Below are positions 43,993 through 55,200 of a DNA stretch of 64,000 bases, one piece after another. The notes beneath the pieces were generated by a model. That model searched no databases. It was given only the letters and a program-made list of their open reading frames with translations, and was not told the origin of the DNA. The stretch lies in contig OY783210.1 of assembly GCA_963678705.1 (NCBI GenBank), forward strand, positions 11,967,331 through 12,031,330, given 5' to 3'. The translations under genes were made by a program, and so were the position numbers. Source of the DNA: Panorpa germanica (Eukaryota; Arthropoda; Insecta; Mecoptera; Panorpidae). How positions within the stretch are numbered: position 1 is the first letter of the stretch; each line of letters opens with the position of its first letter.

Positions 43993-45003
43993 TGTTTAAT
44001 ATAATTTTGTTATATTGTCATTGAGTAAATGCAAAACACGTTTAATATCTTAATATGTAACATTATATAATCCTGCATAAAACGTTCAGTTTACGTCAGA
44101 AAACTTTAATTTATGTTAAAAGATATTTTTTATATACATATAATATGTTATATATCAGGTAAATTCTTTTAAGTTAAATAATTAGCTCTTTTAAGTTAAA
44201 AACATGTAACTATGTTAAGCGAGTACGTAATATTTTTTAAGTATAAAGCCTTTTTGAAATGCATATGTAATATTTTTTACCTTATCGCCACTCTGAAAAC
44301 ATATATCCTTTCTTAATCTCTGAAATTATTGCTAATTATGAATTATTTTCCATTTACTAACACTATTTACAAAATATATGTAATGTAAACTAACGATTTG
44401 AATATTTTTCATTTCATATACTAAAACATGACGCGCTCTACAATTTTACAATTCTCTACTTCTATATTACATCACAGATTTCCACAAGTTTCCCACACAT
44501 TTTCTTTACAACAAAGGACTTCATTTACATGCCAATATCTGTAAGTAAAGTTTCAAGCTTTCTCAAGCTGTCATCTGCAGAAAGCTTTTAATTCGTGACG
44601 CGCCAAGTTCATTGCTCCTGTGAAGGACATTTAATGATCCTCTTCTCTCTCTCCTACTTCAAACGAGTTTTCAAAACAGGGGTGTCCAATAAATCTCTCT
44701 GTTTAGTAGTTTCTAACAACCTTATTCTAAGAGTTGTATTGGACAACCCTGTTAGAATAATTTAGCTAAATAAGCTTTTCATATCACAAGTTTATTCATC
44801 TTTGTCTAAGCTTTGTGATCTTCCTCTTAGATATGTATAACCCTATGATAATGATACTTTCAAAAAGATGTGTATAATACTTTCTTGCTCTAACTTCAAT
44901 AAAAAGGAGCCAGAATATAAATACAATTAATCTAGAAATCTTTAAGGATTTTATCTAATTTGCTTGAGCATTGACTTAAAATGTTATTGATATTTTTATT
45001 CAC
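43993..45003. other. AT-rich stretch downstream of the kinase
   Basis: No gene supported. It is the likely 3'UTR and downstream flank of the minus-strand kinase gene; the extent of the 3'UTR cannot be judged. Confidence 0.4.
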
Positions 45004-46194
45004 TTAGAAGGGTTCACTATCAGCGTTGGTATCACAAGATAACACCCAGTCCCAGACTCTCTTGGTCATGACACGTTGATCCACGGTTGTTTCCAGACCG
45101 TAGCTGCTTAAAAGTCTTTTCAATCTGTTTTTGTTTTCGTCCAGAGAATTTTTGGAGTCCAATTGATCGACATACAAGTCAACAGAATCCTTTCCCTTCA
45201 TTAATGTGTAACTAACAATGTTACTTCCAGAATTAGAATGCATTATCTTAGGATCTAGCCAAGAATCCTTAAGATATTTGTTAATTTCAGTCACTTTCGC
45301 CCGTTTCTCAGGTTTGTGCTCAAAAAGTTTTCTGAACATCCGTAACAACCTTGGAGAGAATCTCTTAAAGTTGGTTGGAATTTTAGTGATTCTTCTCTTT
45401 TGATATCTAAAGAAAGCAGAGTAGTTAACATCTCTGATACTATCCGCAAATTGCCACGGAGGATTTCCGGTCATACATACAAACAACACAATTCCTAACT
45501 GCCAAACGTCAGTTGACGTTTTGCAAATATATCTTTCGTTACGAACAATTTCGTAAATTTCTGGAGGTAGAAATGAAATCCATGAACAACGTATACGATT
45601 AACTAATGTCCCATCTTTGACAGTAGCGCCAAAATCACAAAGTTTAATACGGGAGAAATCAGAACTGAATACTAAAATATTTTCCAATTTCAGATCTCGG
45701 TGCACCAAACTTTTAGAATGCATAAAATCCAAAGCGCTTGATAATTGTGTAGCAATTTTCTTGCAGCTGTCTTCATGCAGGCCTCCTGCTTTTACATTCC
45801 CAGCTAAATCTCCGAAAGAAGCATACTCTTGTGCGAAACAGAAGAAGTTATCAGCTCGAAAGCACACTTGGTAGCATGCTAAAATATTCGGATGGTGACT
45901 TAGAGTGTAACTGTAGTGATATTCCTTGCAAAAATCTTTCAGGGTTGTCAATTCCGCATGAATAGCTTTCAGTACTACGGTAGTATTAGTTTGTTTGTGT
46001 GTTGCAAGGAATATCCTTGCAAAACATCCCTCGGCGATGGTCTTCTCCACGTTGTATTCATGTGCAAGATCGATTTCCGGTGGTTGGAGATCCGGTATCC
46101 TATGAATTTGACAGCTATTGTTAATGTTGTTAACGCCATTGTTGTTGTTACTATTATTGTTGTCACGTTCATTTTTATTTTCTGACAGCTTCAT
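45004..46194 (-). CDS. SBK-type serine/threonine kinase, single exon
   Basis: 396 aa from the ATG at 46194. Residues 10-27 are Asn-rich (repeated AAT/AAC codons) and the kinase domain spans about 45-310. Visible elements: a degenerate Gly loop IAEGCFARIF where GxGxxG is usual, the ATP-binding Lys in VVLKAI (K76), the alpha-C Glu near 91, catalytic loop HRDLKLEN (165-172), and DFG at 187-189. The best family fit is the SH3-binding-kinase group: FAQEYASFGDLAG, ALDFMHSKSLVHRDL and the FRYQKRRI region correspond to SBK1 features. The insect kinase meng-po is a possible relative, recalled rather than tested. All catalytic residues are kept, so activity is likely despite the odd Gly loop. The C-terminal 85 residues are unmatched. 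A 5'UTR intron could lie upstream. Confidence 0.85.
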   Translation of the reverse strand: MKLSENKNERDNNNSNNNNGVNNINNSCQIHRIPDLQPPEIDLAHEYNVEKTIAEGCFARIFLATHKQTNTTVVLKAIHAELTTLKDFCKEYHYSYTLSHHPNILACYQVCFRADNFFCFAQEYASFGDLAGNVKAGGLHEDSCKKIATQLSSALDFMHSKSLVHRDLKLENILVFSSDFSRIKLCDFGATVKDGTLVNRIRCSWISFLPPEIYEIVRNERYICKTSTDVWQLGIVLFVCMTGNPPWQFADSIRDVNYSAFFRYQKRRITKIPTNFKRFSPRLLRMFRKLFEHKPEKRAKVTEINKYLKDSWLDPKIMHSNSGSNIVSYTLMKGKDSVDLYVDQLDSKNSLDENKNRLKRLLSSYGLETTVDQRVMTKRVWDWVLSCDTNADSEPF

Positions 46195-47256
46195 TTTGAA
46201 ATGTTTTTTCTTTTAATTTTGCTTCAGAATCTGTAACAAAACAAATACATACTTTAATACTCTGTTATAATTTAAACTATATTTAATACAATAATTATCT
46301 TGTAATCTAGTAATAATTTGATTACTAATGCAATTTTAACATTGCATGTATTTGGCAACGGTAGCAGGTCACCGTAACCGAAAATATTTGATTGTCTTGC
46401 CTTGCCAATGGGTTGCATTGACTAATGCCGGTTTCTCACCAGAGAGACAGTTTTGAAAACAGTTTTGTTGTCAAAAAACAAAACAAAATCATGTTTTGTT
46501 TTATTTCAAAACAGTTACGTTTTTCGAAAACAGATTGTTCACACTGAACAGACTGGTTTTGTTTTTAGTGTTTTTCTTTGTGTCTCATAAGAATTATAAA
46601 CAGGATAAACAACAACTGACAAGCGCAAATGTTCACAAAAAAAACTGCGTGTTCAAACCAAGTAGACCAAAAAACAACAACAAACATGTTTTCCTTTGAT
46701 CTTATCGACTCCAGATGTGTTTTGTTTACTAAAACAGTTTTTATAGACAAAAATGTTTTAAGAACTGTCTCTTTGGTGTAAACATTGGTGTTTTTGTTCG
46801 TGTTTTATTGAACTGTCTCTCTCGTGTGAAACCGGTATAAGACATAAAACGTGTTAGTTAGTAAAAAATATACTTATATAATATTTTAAATAATACATAA
46901 CATATTAGTATGTTTTGTTTATATTTTTTTTAAATATCTTTTAAGCGAGTAGGTAATAGGTCAATAGGGCTAGTCAGAGAATTCTTAATATCTAAACGTC
47001 TGGAATTCGGTTTCAATAATTCAAGAAAAGATAATGGAAAGAGAAAGTGAATTAAAAGTGAAATTTAAAAGTAAAAGTAATTAACGTAATAAGAAACTAC
47101 AATAGTGTGTTGTAATAATTTATTCTTCTGATATATTTTCTAAATTTGATGAAAACAAAAATTTAATCTAATTTGATTTTTAGAAAAAGTTATTTAAAGT
47201 TAGAGACTATACTTTGATACCAACGGTTTTTAATTTTTAAAACTACTTTCCTCCTA
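46195..47256. other. Kinase upstream region
   Basis: Contains the Harbinger-like MITE at 46426-46837 within about 650 bp of the kinase start. No other gene or bounded repeat is seen. Confidence 0.4.
46426..46837. mobile_element. Harbinger-like MITE with TAA duplication
   Basis: TGCCGGTTTCTCACCAGAGA at the left and TCTCTCGTGTGAAACCGGTA at the right are inverted repeats of about 27 bp with few mismatches. TAA lies on both sides (46423-46425, 46838-46840). 412 bp. The interior repeats AAAACAGTTTTG-type words. Open frames inside are not genes. Confidence 0.85.
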
Positions 47257-48166
47257 CCCAGTAAACAATTTGGTGAAGTGCCCTATTTGGTGAAGTTCGA
47301 GTCACTCGTACAATTCTATTCTAACGCTTTACAAGTTCGAAGCAACAACACAGAAACCAATTTTAGTTCAAATTCATTCTCTACCTGTCACAGATTTTGT
47401 GTTAGTGTTAGAATTTTTTCATAATAATATTCTTTCTTTTTCCAACATCATTCATTAAGTATTTCTGTTTCTTTCCCACATGGATATATTTTTTTTAAGT
47501 TCACTTTCATCTCATTTATTCCAAAGTGAGAGAGAAACGAGATGCGGTTAGACAAGTAAAATATATTTTTCACCGTTACACTTGTATACTTGTATAATAT
47601 TTCGTTCAGTACAGATGTTTAAAGTATATGCTATCCTTTTTCAACAAATATTTCTTTAACGGTAATAGACAGACGCTATCTCCCTCAATCCCCGAATATA
47701 ATGTATATAAACGAAGATAGTATTTAGCGATGGTAAGACAGAGGTTTTAAACCTAACGCAGACCTGCCGATCGTGGATTTTTGAATCACCAAAACAATGT
47801 AAAAAACTAATATAACGAGTACTGTTGAAGATGAATAATATTCATTAAAAAAATCACGATCCGTACTAAAGATTACATCTATTTATTTCTTCATTTAAAT
47901 ATTTATATTTTGCAGACTCTAAAAAGTAGAATTCCATTAAGTTTTATACCCCTGCCATCCTTGCTAGTGTCAAGTTTATAACTCCGGTCATAAATCATAA
48001 ACCGACTCCGCTTTTAATTCAGCAGTGAACCGTCGTTGCGATCTCTGTAGGTCATAAAAAGGGCCTTTCCTATGAACGACTGAATAGAAAACGAACACGA
48101 TCCAGACAAAAAACTCATGCTATGTAATAGAAATGAAGTAGAATTTACTCCAAAATGTTTACTGGG
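47257..48166 (+). mobile_element. Family B element copy B2 (longest copy)
   Basis: Termini CCCAGTAAACAATTTGG and CCAAAATGTTTACTGGG, flanked by TA on both sides. It is B1 in the opposite orientation with about 535 bp of extra interior, so B1 is a deletion derivative or B2 carries an insert. No transposase frame is seen. Confidence 0.83.
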
Positions 48167-48656
48167 TACTCTACCCTCAATTGATAAGATATCTCTCTTC
48201 TCATTTCTTAATTTGTTTATCGTACCAGGTCAATTACATCAAAACAAAATCATTAAAATATATTTCGTTTGAATATTGGCAAACTTTCAAGCTTGATATA
48301 GGTTCATTTAAACGTTGGTGCCTATGCATATGTGTGTGTGTCTTCTAATAATACACAACTGAGGACAAAAATACCACAATTTAGTTTTATTTTAGCGACA
48401 AACTACAGATGTATTATACTACATACAGTCTACACTAATAAACTACTAACACTTTTAGCTGTTCTGTTTCAATTCATTAAAATTTTATAGTTTTTCTTTT
48501 TTATTTCTCAAGGAATAATATATTGCATCAAACATACATTTCAGTATCTGGGTCATTTTGAAGTGATATATTAAATTAAAAAGAAAATATCAGGAGATTT
48601 AAAAATGTATTACGTACAAGTATAATTAGACCGAAAAGACTACAGGGTATGCTTTA
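48167..48656. other. AT-rich intergenic stretch
   Basis: No gene seen. A short GT run lies near 48332. Confidence 0.4.
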
Positions 48657-49316
48657 GGCCTGTCTCAGTATGGGACCGTATTTAAGCGACGGCGTATTCG
48701 GACGTAAATCGGCGGATTGGATGAGCTACAAAGCAAACCGCCTATGTGTGTCACAGATGTCTGTAGTCGTGTATTAGGGGGTGTATTGGAGTTCTTTAGC
48801 ACTTTTATAATTTATCATGAGAGCACACTTTAACTTTAATTTTTATCGATACACTACTGGTATTAAAGGGACTTTAGCATTTATTATATATCTGAGTTCT
48901 GGTGGGCGTGAATTTAAATTTAGTTCTATCGTATTGGTATCGGTATCCGTGTCCATGATTCACTGAAATACAAACATAAACTGCATGCAGAACATAGTGA
49001 TGTCGCCGATAGATTTCATTTGAAGCGTATTGCAGCGTAACAACAAGCGATCTTAGGTATCCCCTCCAGTCTGAGGCGGCTGTTTGCATTTACAAAGGTT
49101 CGGATAGGATATCGTTGTAGTAGTGGTAACGCTTGGATAAAATTCGCCTTTATACGGTTCTAATGTGCGAGGTAGTGCCGCCCGTATTCGGACTGCTTTA
49201 TAGCTTGCAGTCTGAGAGGTCTCATTACATTTACAGGGTTCGGATAGGTAAAGCGTAGTAGCCCGTATACGTCCGGCAGAAATTCGCTCAAATACGGTGC
49301 CATACTGAGACAGGCC
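48657..49316. mobile_element. Harbinger-like MITE with TTA duplication
   Basis: GGCCTGTCTCAGTATGG at the left and CCATACTGAGACAGGCC at the right are perfect inverted repeats of 17 bp. TTA lies on both sides (48654-48656, 49317-49319). 660 bp. The interior repeats CGTATTCGGAC and GGTTCGGATAGG words and is more GC-rich than its flanks. Unrelated to the 46426 element in sequence. Confidence 0.88.
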
Positions 49317-49537
49317 TTAAGCTCTCGGTGTCTACTAATCTTTGTTCTTTTTATTTCTATTTTACTCTCGAAAATTCTTGGAAAAATTATTCATTATATT
49401 TTTTAATCTTGTTTTTTATGTCTTGGTACACGTAGTATCAGTGATTATGCAACAGAAGACAAAAATAAGTTTATTTTTTTTCATTATTTAATTTATTTAA
49501 CGTCAGCCTATTTCCGATGCCACTGAGACTTACTTGA

Positions 49538-50211
49538 TAAAAGTGTACTATATATTGATAAAGTTGGCTATCAGGACCTCAAATGTCCAAGTATTTTTTA
49601 ATAACTCCTTATATGTTTGGAGATATTAACAATTAAAAAGTCATTTTGTCTCTTTAATTATTAAAGGGATTCAACGTTGTAGGACATTCCAAGACATATA
49701 ACCTCACGTCTGCTATGTTGCTATCTCTTCTATACAACAGAGTGTAAAAGAGATAGCATATTCATAACAAAACTCTGTCAAATTTATAGGTTACCAACCT
49801 TACAGCTCATAAATCTCTGCTATATGTATTTATATTTCAAAATATCAAATATTATTTACAGCTGTTTCGAGAAACAATGAAGTTTTAATATTATGTCTGC
49901 CTAACAGGGTTAAATAAATTGAAAACTTGTTATTCTTTGCTAACTACTAGATACACAGGACTACTAACAGCTACAAAACATTACCACAGCACTGAACGAA
50001 TCAACAAATAACTGACCTATCCCGCTACATGGATACGTCATAAATATGGTCGACACCTGTAGCGCTAAAACTACAATTCAAATTTTTAATTGCCATATCT
50101 CCATCAACATTTAGATATTTCATAAAATAGAAACGTCAATACACATTTATTAACATCAAGTTCAATCAACAATTGAAAACTCGACCGCTAAAAAATGAGG
50201 ACTCAAGCCTA
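49538..50211 (+). mobile_element. Family A MITE copy A6
   Basis: Begins within the shared AAGTGTACTATATATTGATA (the outer left terminus is missing) and ends GAGGACTCAAGCC. It keeps empty sites for both nested insertions (CTACAAAACATTACC near 49972 and ATTTATTAACATCAA near 50143). Confidence 0.75.
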
Positions 50212-52204
50212 TTGTGACCTACACCTTGGTTTTCAGTAATATACTTTACTTAATCACAAGCTGCTTACATTTAAGGTTAAAACGTAAAATTAAAATAAAA
50301 CTCAGCCGGTGAGAATACCACTTAAATCTCTTCAAAAAAAAATAATCAAAAGCATGATGAAATTCGCTATTCTGAGACATTTTCACGCCTTAAACACTTC
50401 AAAACCACCCGCCCATTGCGTCCACGAGGTTTTTGAGTTATGTTGAAATTGTTTACTTACTAATATCTCGCTGCTAAATTTACCAATTAATAACCGCGAG
50501 AATCTTTAAATACTTTTAGACAACGTTTGGTTCATATTCTTCACAAATATTATTTTTGCAAGTAGAAAAAAAGTTATTTTTATACCTGATACATATTAAC
50601 TGTTGATATTATATTTTAAATACAAGTATAATAATTTTGTTTGCTTTAATAATTGAAATTTATAACTTATTTTTTATTAAAGTAAAAATATAAAAAAAAC
50701 TGTCTGTGACTCACGTATATTAAATCGCGTCGCAAAAGTCTGCTACAAACTCAATTTTTCTTTCTTTAATTTATTTATAATGATATTTTATTTTCGCGAT
50801 AAATAATTTAGCGTGATACAAGTATTTTTGTCTGGATTTTCACTCAAGTGGAATGTAGTCGACTAGACTGTGGAATTTATTCTTATATAATTTCTTAAAC
50901 ACGGTACTGATGTAGGTCGTACCTCGCACCTTCCACTAAGGCATAATAACACTTCACACTAATTACGCCATTATTTTAAAAACATTATCTGTTTTTCTTT
51001 TTGTTGAGTTTTAACATCTGCTTTAATAATAACATCAACAATTAGTCGAGAATGATGAATTACTAGACGATCTGTTTATCTGCTGATCTGTCAATCTGTT
51101 GTTTAATCTGTCCAACTATTTATGTGAAGTATACAACGATATAGCCATGTTGTAAATAATTAACAAGGTGTTACAGTTTTAATTGTAATTCTAAATTCCA
51201 TGTTATTGCATGCTATCGATAGCAAACAGAAATAAAATAAAAGTGCGAACACATATCGCTCCAATTTCTGACACTTCCATGGTTACTCCTACTATGACCT
51301 TAAAAGAAATTACTTATAAGTTCTATGGCAAGTCAAAGAAAGTAGTCATCAAACAATTTTTCTAAATCTTGTACGAATCTTATAAGATTCTGATACGATT
51401 TTATAAGACCGAGTGTATCCTACAAACAATTTTGATCGGAATCCAATTAGATGCGAATCGTATCACTCTGAATGGTGATTGGAATCCTATTAGACATTAG
51501 TGAGACATTACATGAAGCTTTGGACAGCATGTCTGCACCCGCCGGAACGCTACGTACCCCCTCTGATGCCGTTCATAATACTTTCCAAACGAGGTTTGCC
51601 GAGGTGCAAGTCGTGGTACTACCCAGTACTACCGCATATGTTCTCCCGAACACTGTGTGACTACGGTCTAACCGCTCTCTGATACGAGATTGCTAAGATA
51701 CGACAAATTATTTGTAGGGTATTTACTCAAACTTATACTTCATTTGTTCAAACACAATACCTCACTAGTCAGTTAATTTGACTTCTTAATGAATTCTGAA
51801 ACTACGATAATATCTCCAGCAATATCAATTCATTTTATGTACAGAAACGAATATGAATATAAACCGATTCTGACAAAGCGGACCTGTTTGAGCACATCAA
51901 CTTTTACATTATTCTTTGTGTTCACTTTGTATTATAAAAAGGACGGTCAAACTCATTTCCCTTTCAAAATATTTTAGATTCTAAATATAGAAAAATAAAA
52001 AACTTTTACGATTATTAAAGGTATGATAAAGTAGCTTTTGTGAGGCGCTGTCAATAACATCAAACTTATAAAAAAAAACATCAAATTCACTTTCTAAATT
52101 TTCTAAAAGTGTTTTAAAAATAATTTTATTAAATAAAAAATTTCTTTGCCATATAAACAGGTTATGTTTTCTAAATAAAATATTTTTTTTAATTCAAATT
52201 GCAG
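50212..52204. other. AT-rich intergenic stretch
   Basis: No supported gene. About 51360-51490 has loosely repeated and palindromic words (ATCTTATAAGATT, GGAATCCAATTAGA, GGAATCCTATTAGA). Two overlapping open frames at 51472-51682 lack splice or family support. Confidence 0.4.
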
Positions 52205-52259
52205 ATCCCATCCTTTTGATAGATATCGCTACTACAAGAAGAGCAACATTGTCGAAACT
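52205..52259 (+). CDS. Orphan internal exon candidate
   Basis: A 55-nt segment bounded by a T-rich tract ending in GCAG and by a GTAAGT donor. With one leading base it encodes SHPFDRYRYYKKSNIVET, which looks like real protein and avoids the AT-driven bias of the surroundings. Entry phase needs two bases from the previous exon and the exit is phase 0. Upstream or downstream partner exons are not identified; the MCRIP-like exon 3 has a compatible potential donor at 36853. The function is unknown. Confidence 0.35.
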
Positions 52260-55200
52260 GTAAGTAATTAATTTAATTTAAATGTTGGCGCCTTAAATAA
52301 TCTCACTTCATAGTCTATTAGACTGTGGCAATATTGTACCTTGCCTGTTGTGCATGATGTTTAGAACATAAACCACGACAGATGCAAGCCGTTGGAATTG
52401 AAAGTATCAGGTTAACAAGTGACAGTGAATATTGTACTACATGTGTTGTTAATAAAATTACATATTAAGCATAAAATATGTTTTAATAAACATTCTGATA
52501 ATTAACTTTTAATATACAAAATAAGTGGGGCTGAAACACCAGCCTTTGTTTTGTGTTGAACACAATATATAAACATACATTTACTTAGAGGAAGAAGTAG
52601 TTATATTTAATTAAAATAATTCAGAGTTTCTAATATGTAATATGTAAAACTTCTAAGGAAGGTAACTTAAATTTCATCACTCACTTAAAATTAAAAAGTT
52701 ATAAAATTCTTCCATATTTAGCCCAAATTTATTAACTTGGTGATACTAGACATTCTTTTTAGGTCTCCTTCAAAATCAATTGTAAGTTACAACAATTTAC
52801 TAAGTTGGAGGCATTTTAAACGTGCGGGGGCCTTTGCAACAGCTCCTCTAAAGGCTTTAGTGATATGTATCTCAAAAAGACTTAACCAATTTTTCTTTGA
52901 AACATATTATCCAATGTTATTTTTTGTATTATATTATTGCGATCATAACTTAGATCGTAAATTTGTCGAAAAAACGAGTATGATATGAACATATAAAATT
53001 ATGAAATTTAAATACCCCGCCAATTATAAAAAAGTAGTTCTCGGATCGAACACTGCGTGTAACAAGTGGCGTAAATACATAGTATATCAAATCGCCGGTA
53101 GATGGTAACTACATAAGATATTTCTGTTTATTCCATTCATCATTTACCTTTACATTCCTTTCAAAACGTTGAGTGATATGTATTTTTACGCTCACTTTTA
53201 ACATCACAATATTTCTTTGTTTGGAACTAACAACCGGGTCACAAAACATGAATACGGTTTTCTTTTTCTTTATATTCGTGAAGCTCAACAACCATCCTTA
53301 TAGAATTTATTTATAGCAAGGGCGTTCTAAGAATAAGAATGGAGTAGCGGCCCTTTATTTTTAAAAGTCAAAGCGTACACTGTTAAGTAACGTCAATGAA
53401 TACACTTTTATAATATCTTGTTTTTTTTAAGAATATGAAACTTACTTCATATTTTTGTTATAGTTTATGATTAAATAAAAGTATAAATAGAAAAGCGTAA
53501 TTTAAAAACATATGAATAGAGAGAAAAAGAGAGAGAGAGGGAGTACGCAGAGAAAGTAGAAAGCGAAAAGAGTATTGAGGGAATATTAAAAAGAGGAAAG
53601 AAGGAATAGAGGTGGCAAGTAGAAAAAGAAAAGAAAAGAACAGAAGATGGCGGATGAAGGGTAGGAGAAAGAAAGAGAACGGAACGAGAGAGAGAGAGAA
53701 TATTATTCTTTATTCTATTCATTAAGAGAAGAATGAAGAAGACAAGTAAATAACTGAGAAAGAAAGAGTACATTAACTGTTGACTTTTATTTTGTTTCAA
53801 ATTTATTATTTTTTATTGAACCATGAATTTCAGTGGATGTAATTACATTCATTTTTTTTTAGGTTAATTTAATAATATTAGATAACATAACAAGAATCAT
53901 CTTTCGACATTAATTTATTTTGTCTGGCGTAAATAAAGATGTTCAAGCAAGATAATATATTGTTACATTTATTTAATAATAATATAACAAAATTTTGTTA
54001 CACTTCGGTAAATATTCAAGCGTAACGTTAGATAAAAAATATTACGTTAAATCATACATGAATTTATGTTTTGTATTTAGCGAGAACGTTGTAGGATAGA
54101 GAACTCTGGCTTCATAACACATTGGGGAGAATCATTTGTCCTCCCTTGTTTTTCAAATATGGCGAATATTTAACACCCTAACATTCGTTTGAACTTTCGA
54201 CACTTACGTACAAATAAAATATGACTTAGGTTGTAACATTTACTAGGTTATGTTTTAATGTCATAGTCGTAGTTTGTCGTAGTTTGAGCTGTTCTATTTA
54301 CTGACACTAAACCGAAAAGGTTTGTCTTCGTGTACGGATTTCATATGTTTTGTGATCGTACACAAAAGCCGAATATTCGTATTCAAAGACGCTATTATTA
54401 ATGGCGACGATATTCAAATCGAAATAAATAGCTTACATACTAAAGAGCGGAAGATTACAATAGCGCCATTTATTTTACTCTGGCATATGCGAAGGTATAC
54501 AAATTCACAACTTCTAGAATCATTCTCATAGCTTTGCGACTAACTTTTATATGGATCTAACTTATTCTGAAGCTAAGAGTGTATATGTATTTGAACTTCA
54601 CTGACACTAACATTTCAACATGAAACAATTCGAGTTCAACTTCATACAGTGAAACTCCTTCATTGTCACAATTTGATTCTCGTTTCTCAATGTAGCTTAA
54701 AGTCAAATGTCATTTTGTCGTTGTGTGTGTGTATAAACTGCGATCGCTGTTTGTTGTCATTTTAAATCACTGTTAAAAATACACCGTGTAGTTAAATAAT
54801 GTATTCTATAAATAACCTGCCGAGAGTATATATATATTTGAGTAGCAACAACTTGTTAAAGCAACACGTTTTGTATATTCAAAGCGCAAAGCTGTATAGA
54901 TTAAGTGGCGCCTGAATGAGACAAGAATTTTTCACATAACTATATATACAAACTATCTATATTTCCTTTAAGTTAAAAAAATGTTTAAATCAATAACTAA
55001 AATGACATTCAAAATGAAATAACAAATAGCGTGCTTTTTTGTTTTAGGTTTTGTAACCACAACTTTTACCAGAATACACAGTATTTTACCTAATGAACAA
55101 CATTATTAATTTTGAAAAATAAACCTACCCTTTTGCTTTAGCATATTCATAAATCTTCTTAAGAAGAATTGATTTTAAAATATAAAGAAGTCCTTTAGTA

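Noticed and set aside
51472-51682. Two overlapping plus-strand frames
   Set aside because: Different frames over the same DNA, no domain, no splice sites, and the surroundings hold palindromic repeat words.
53471-53800. 109-codon minus-strand frame rich in Ser, Phe and Leu
   Set aside because: It is the translation of a GA-rich microsatellite-like tract.
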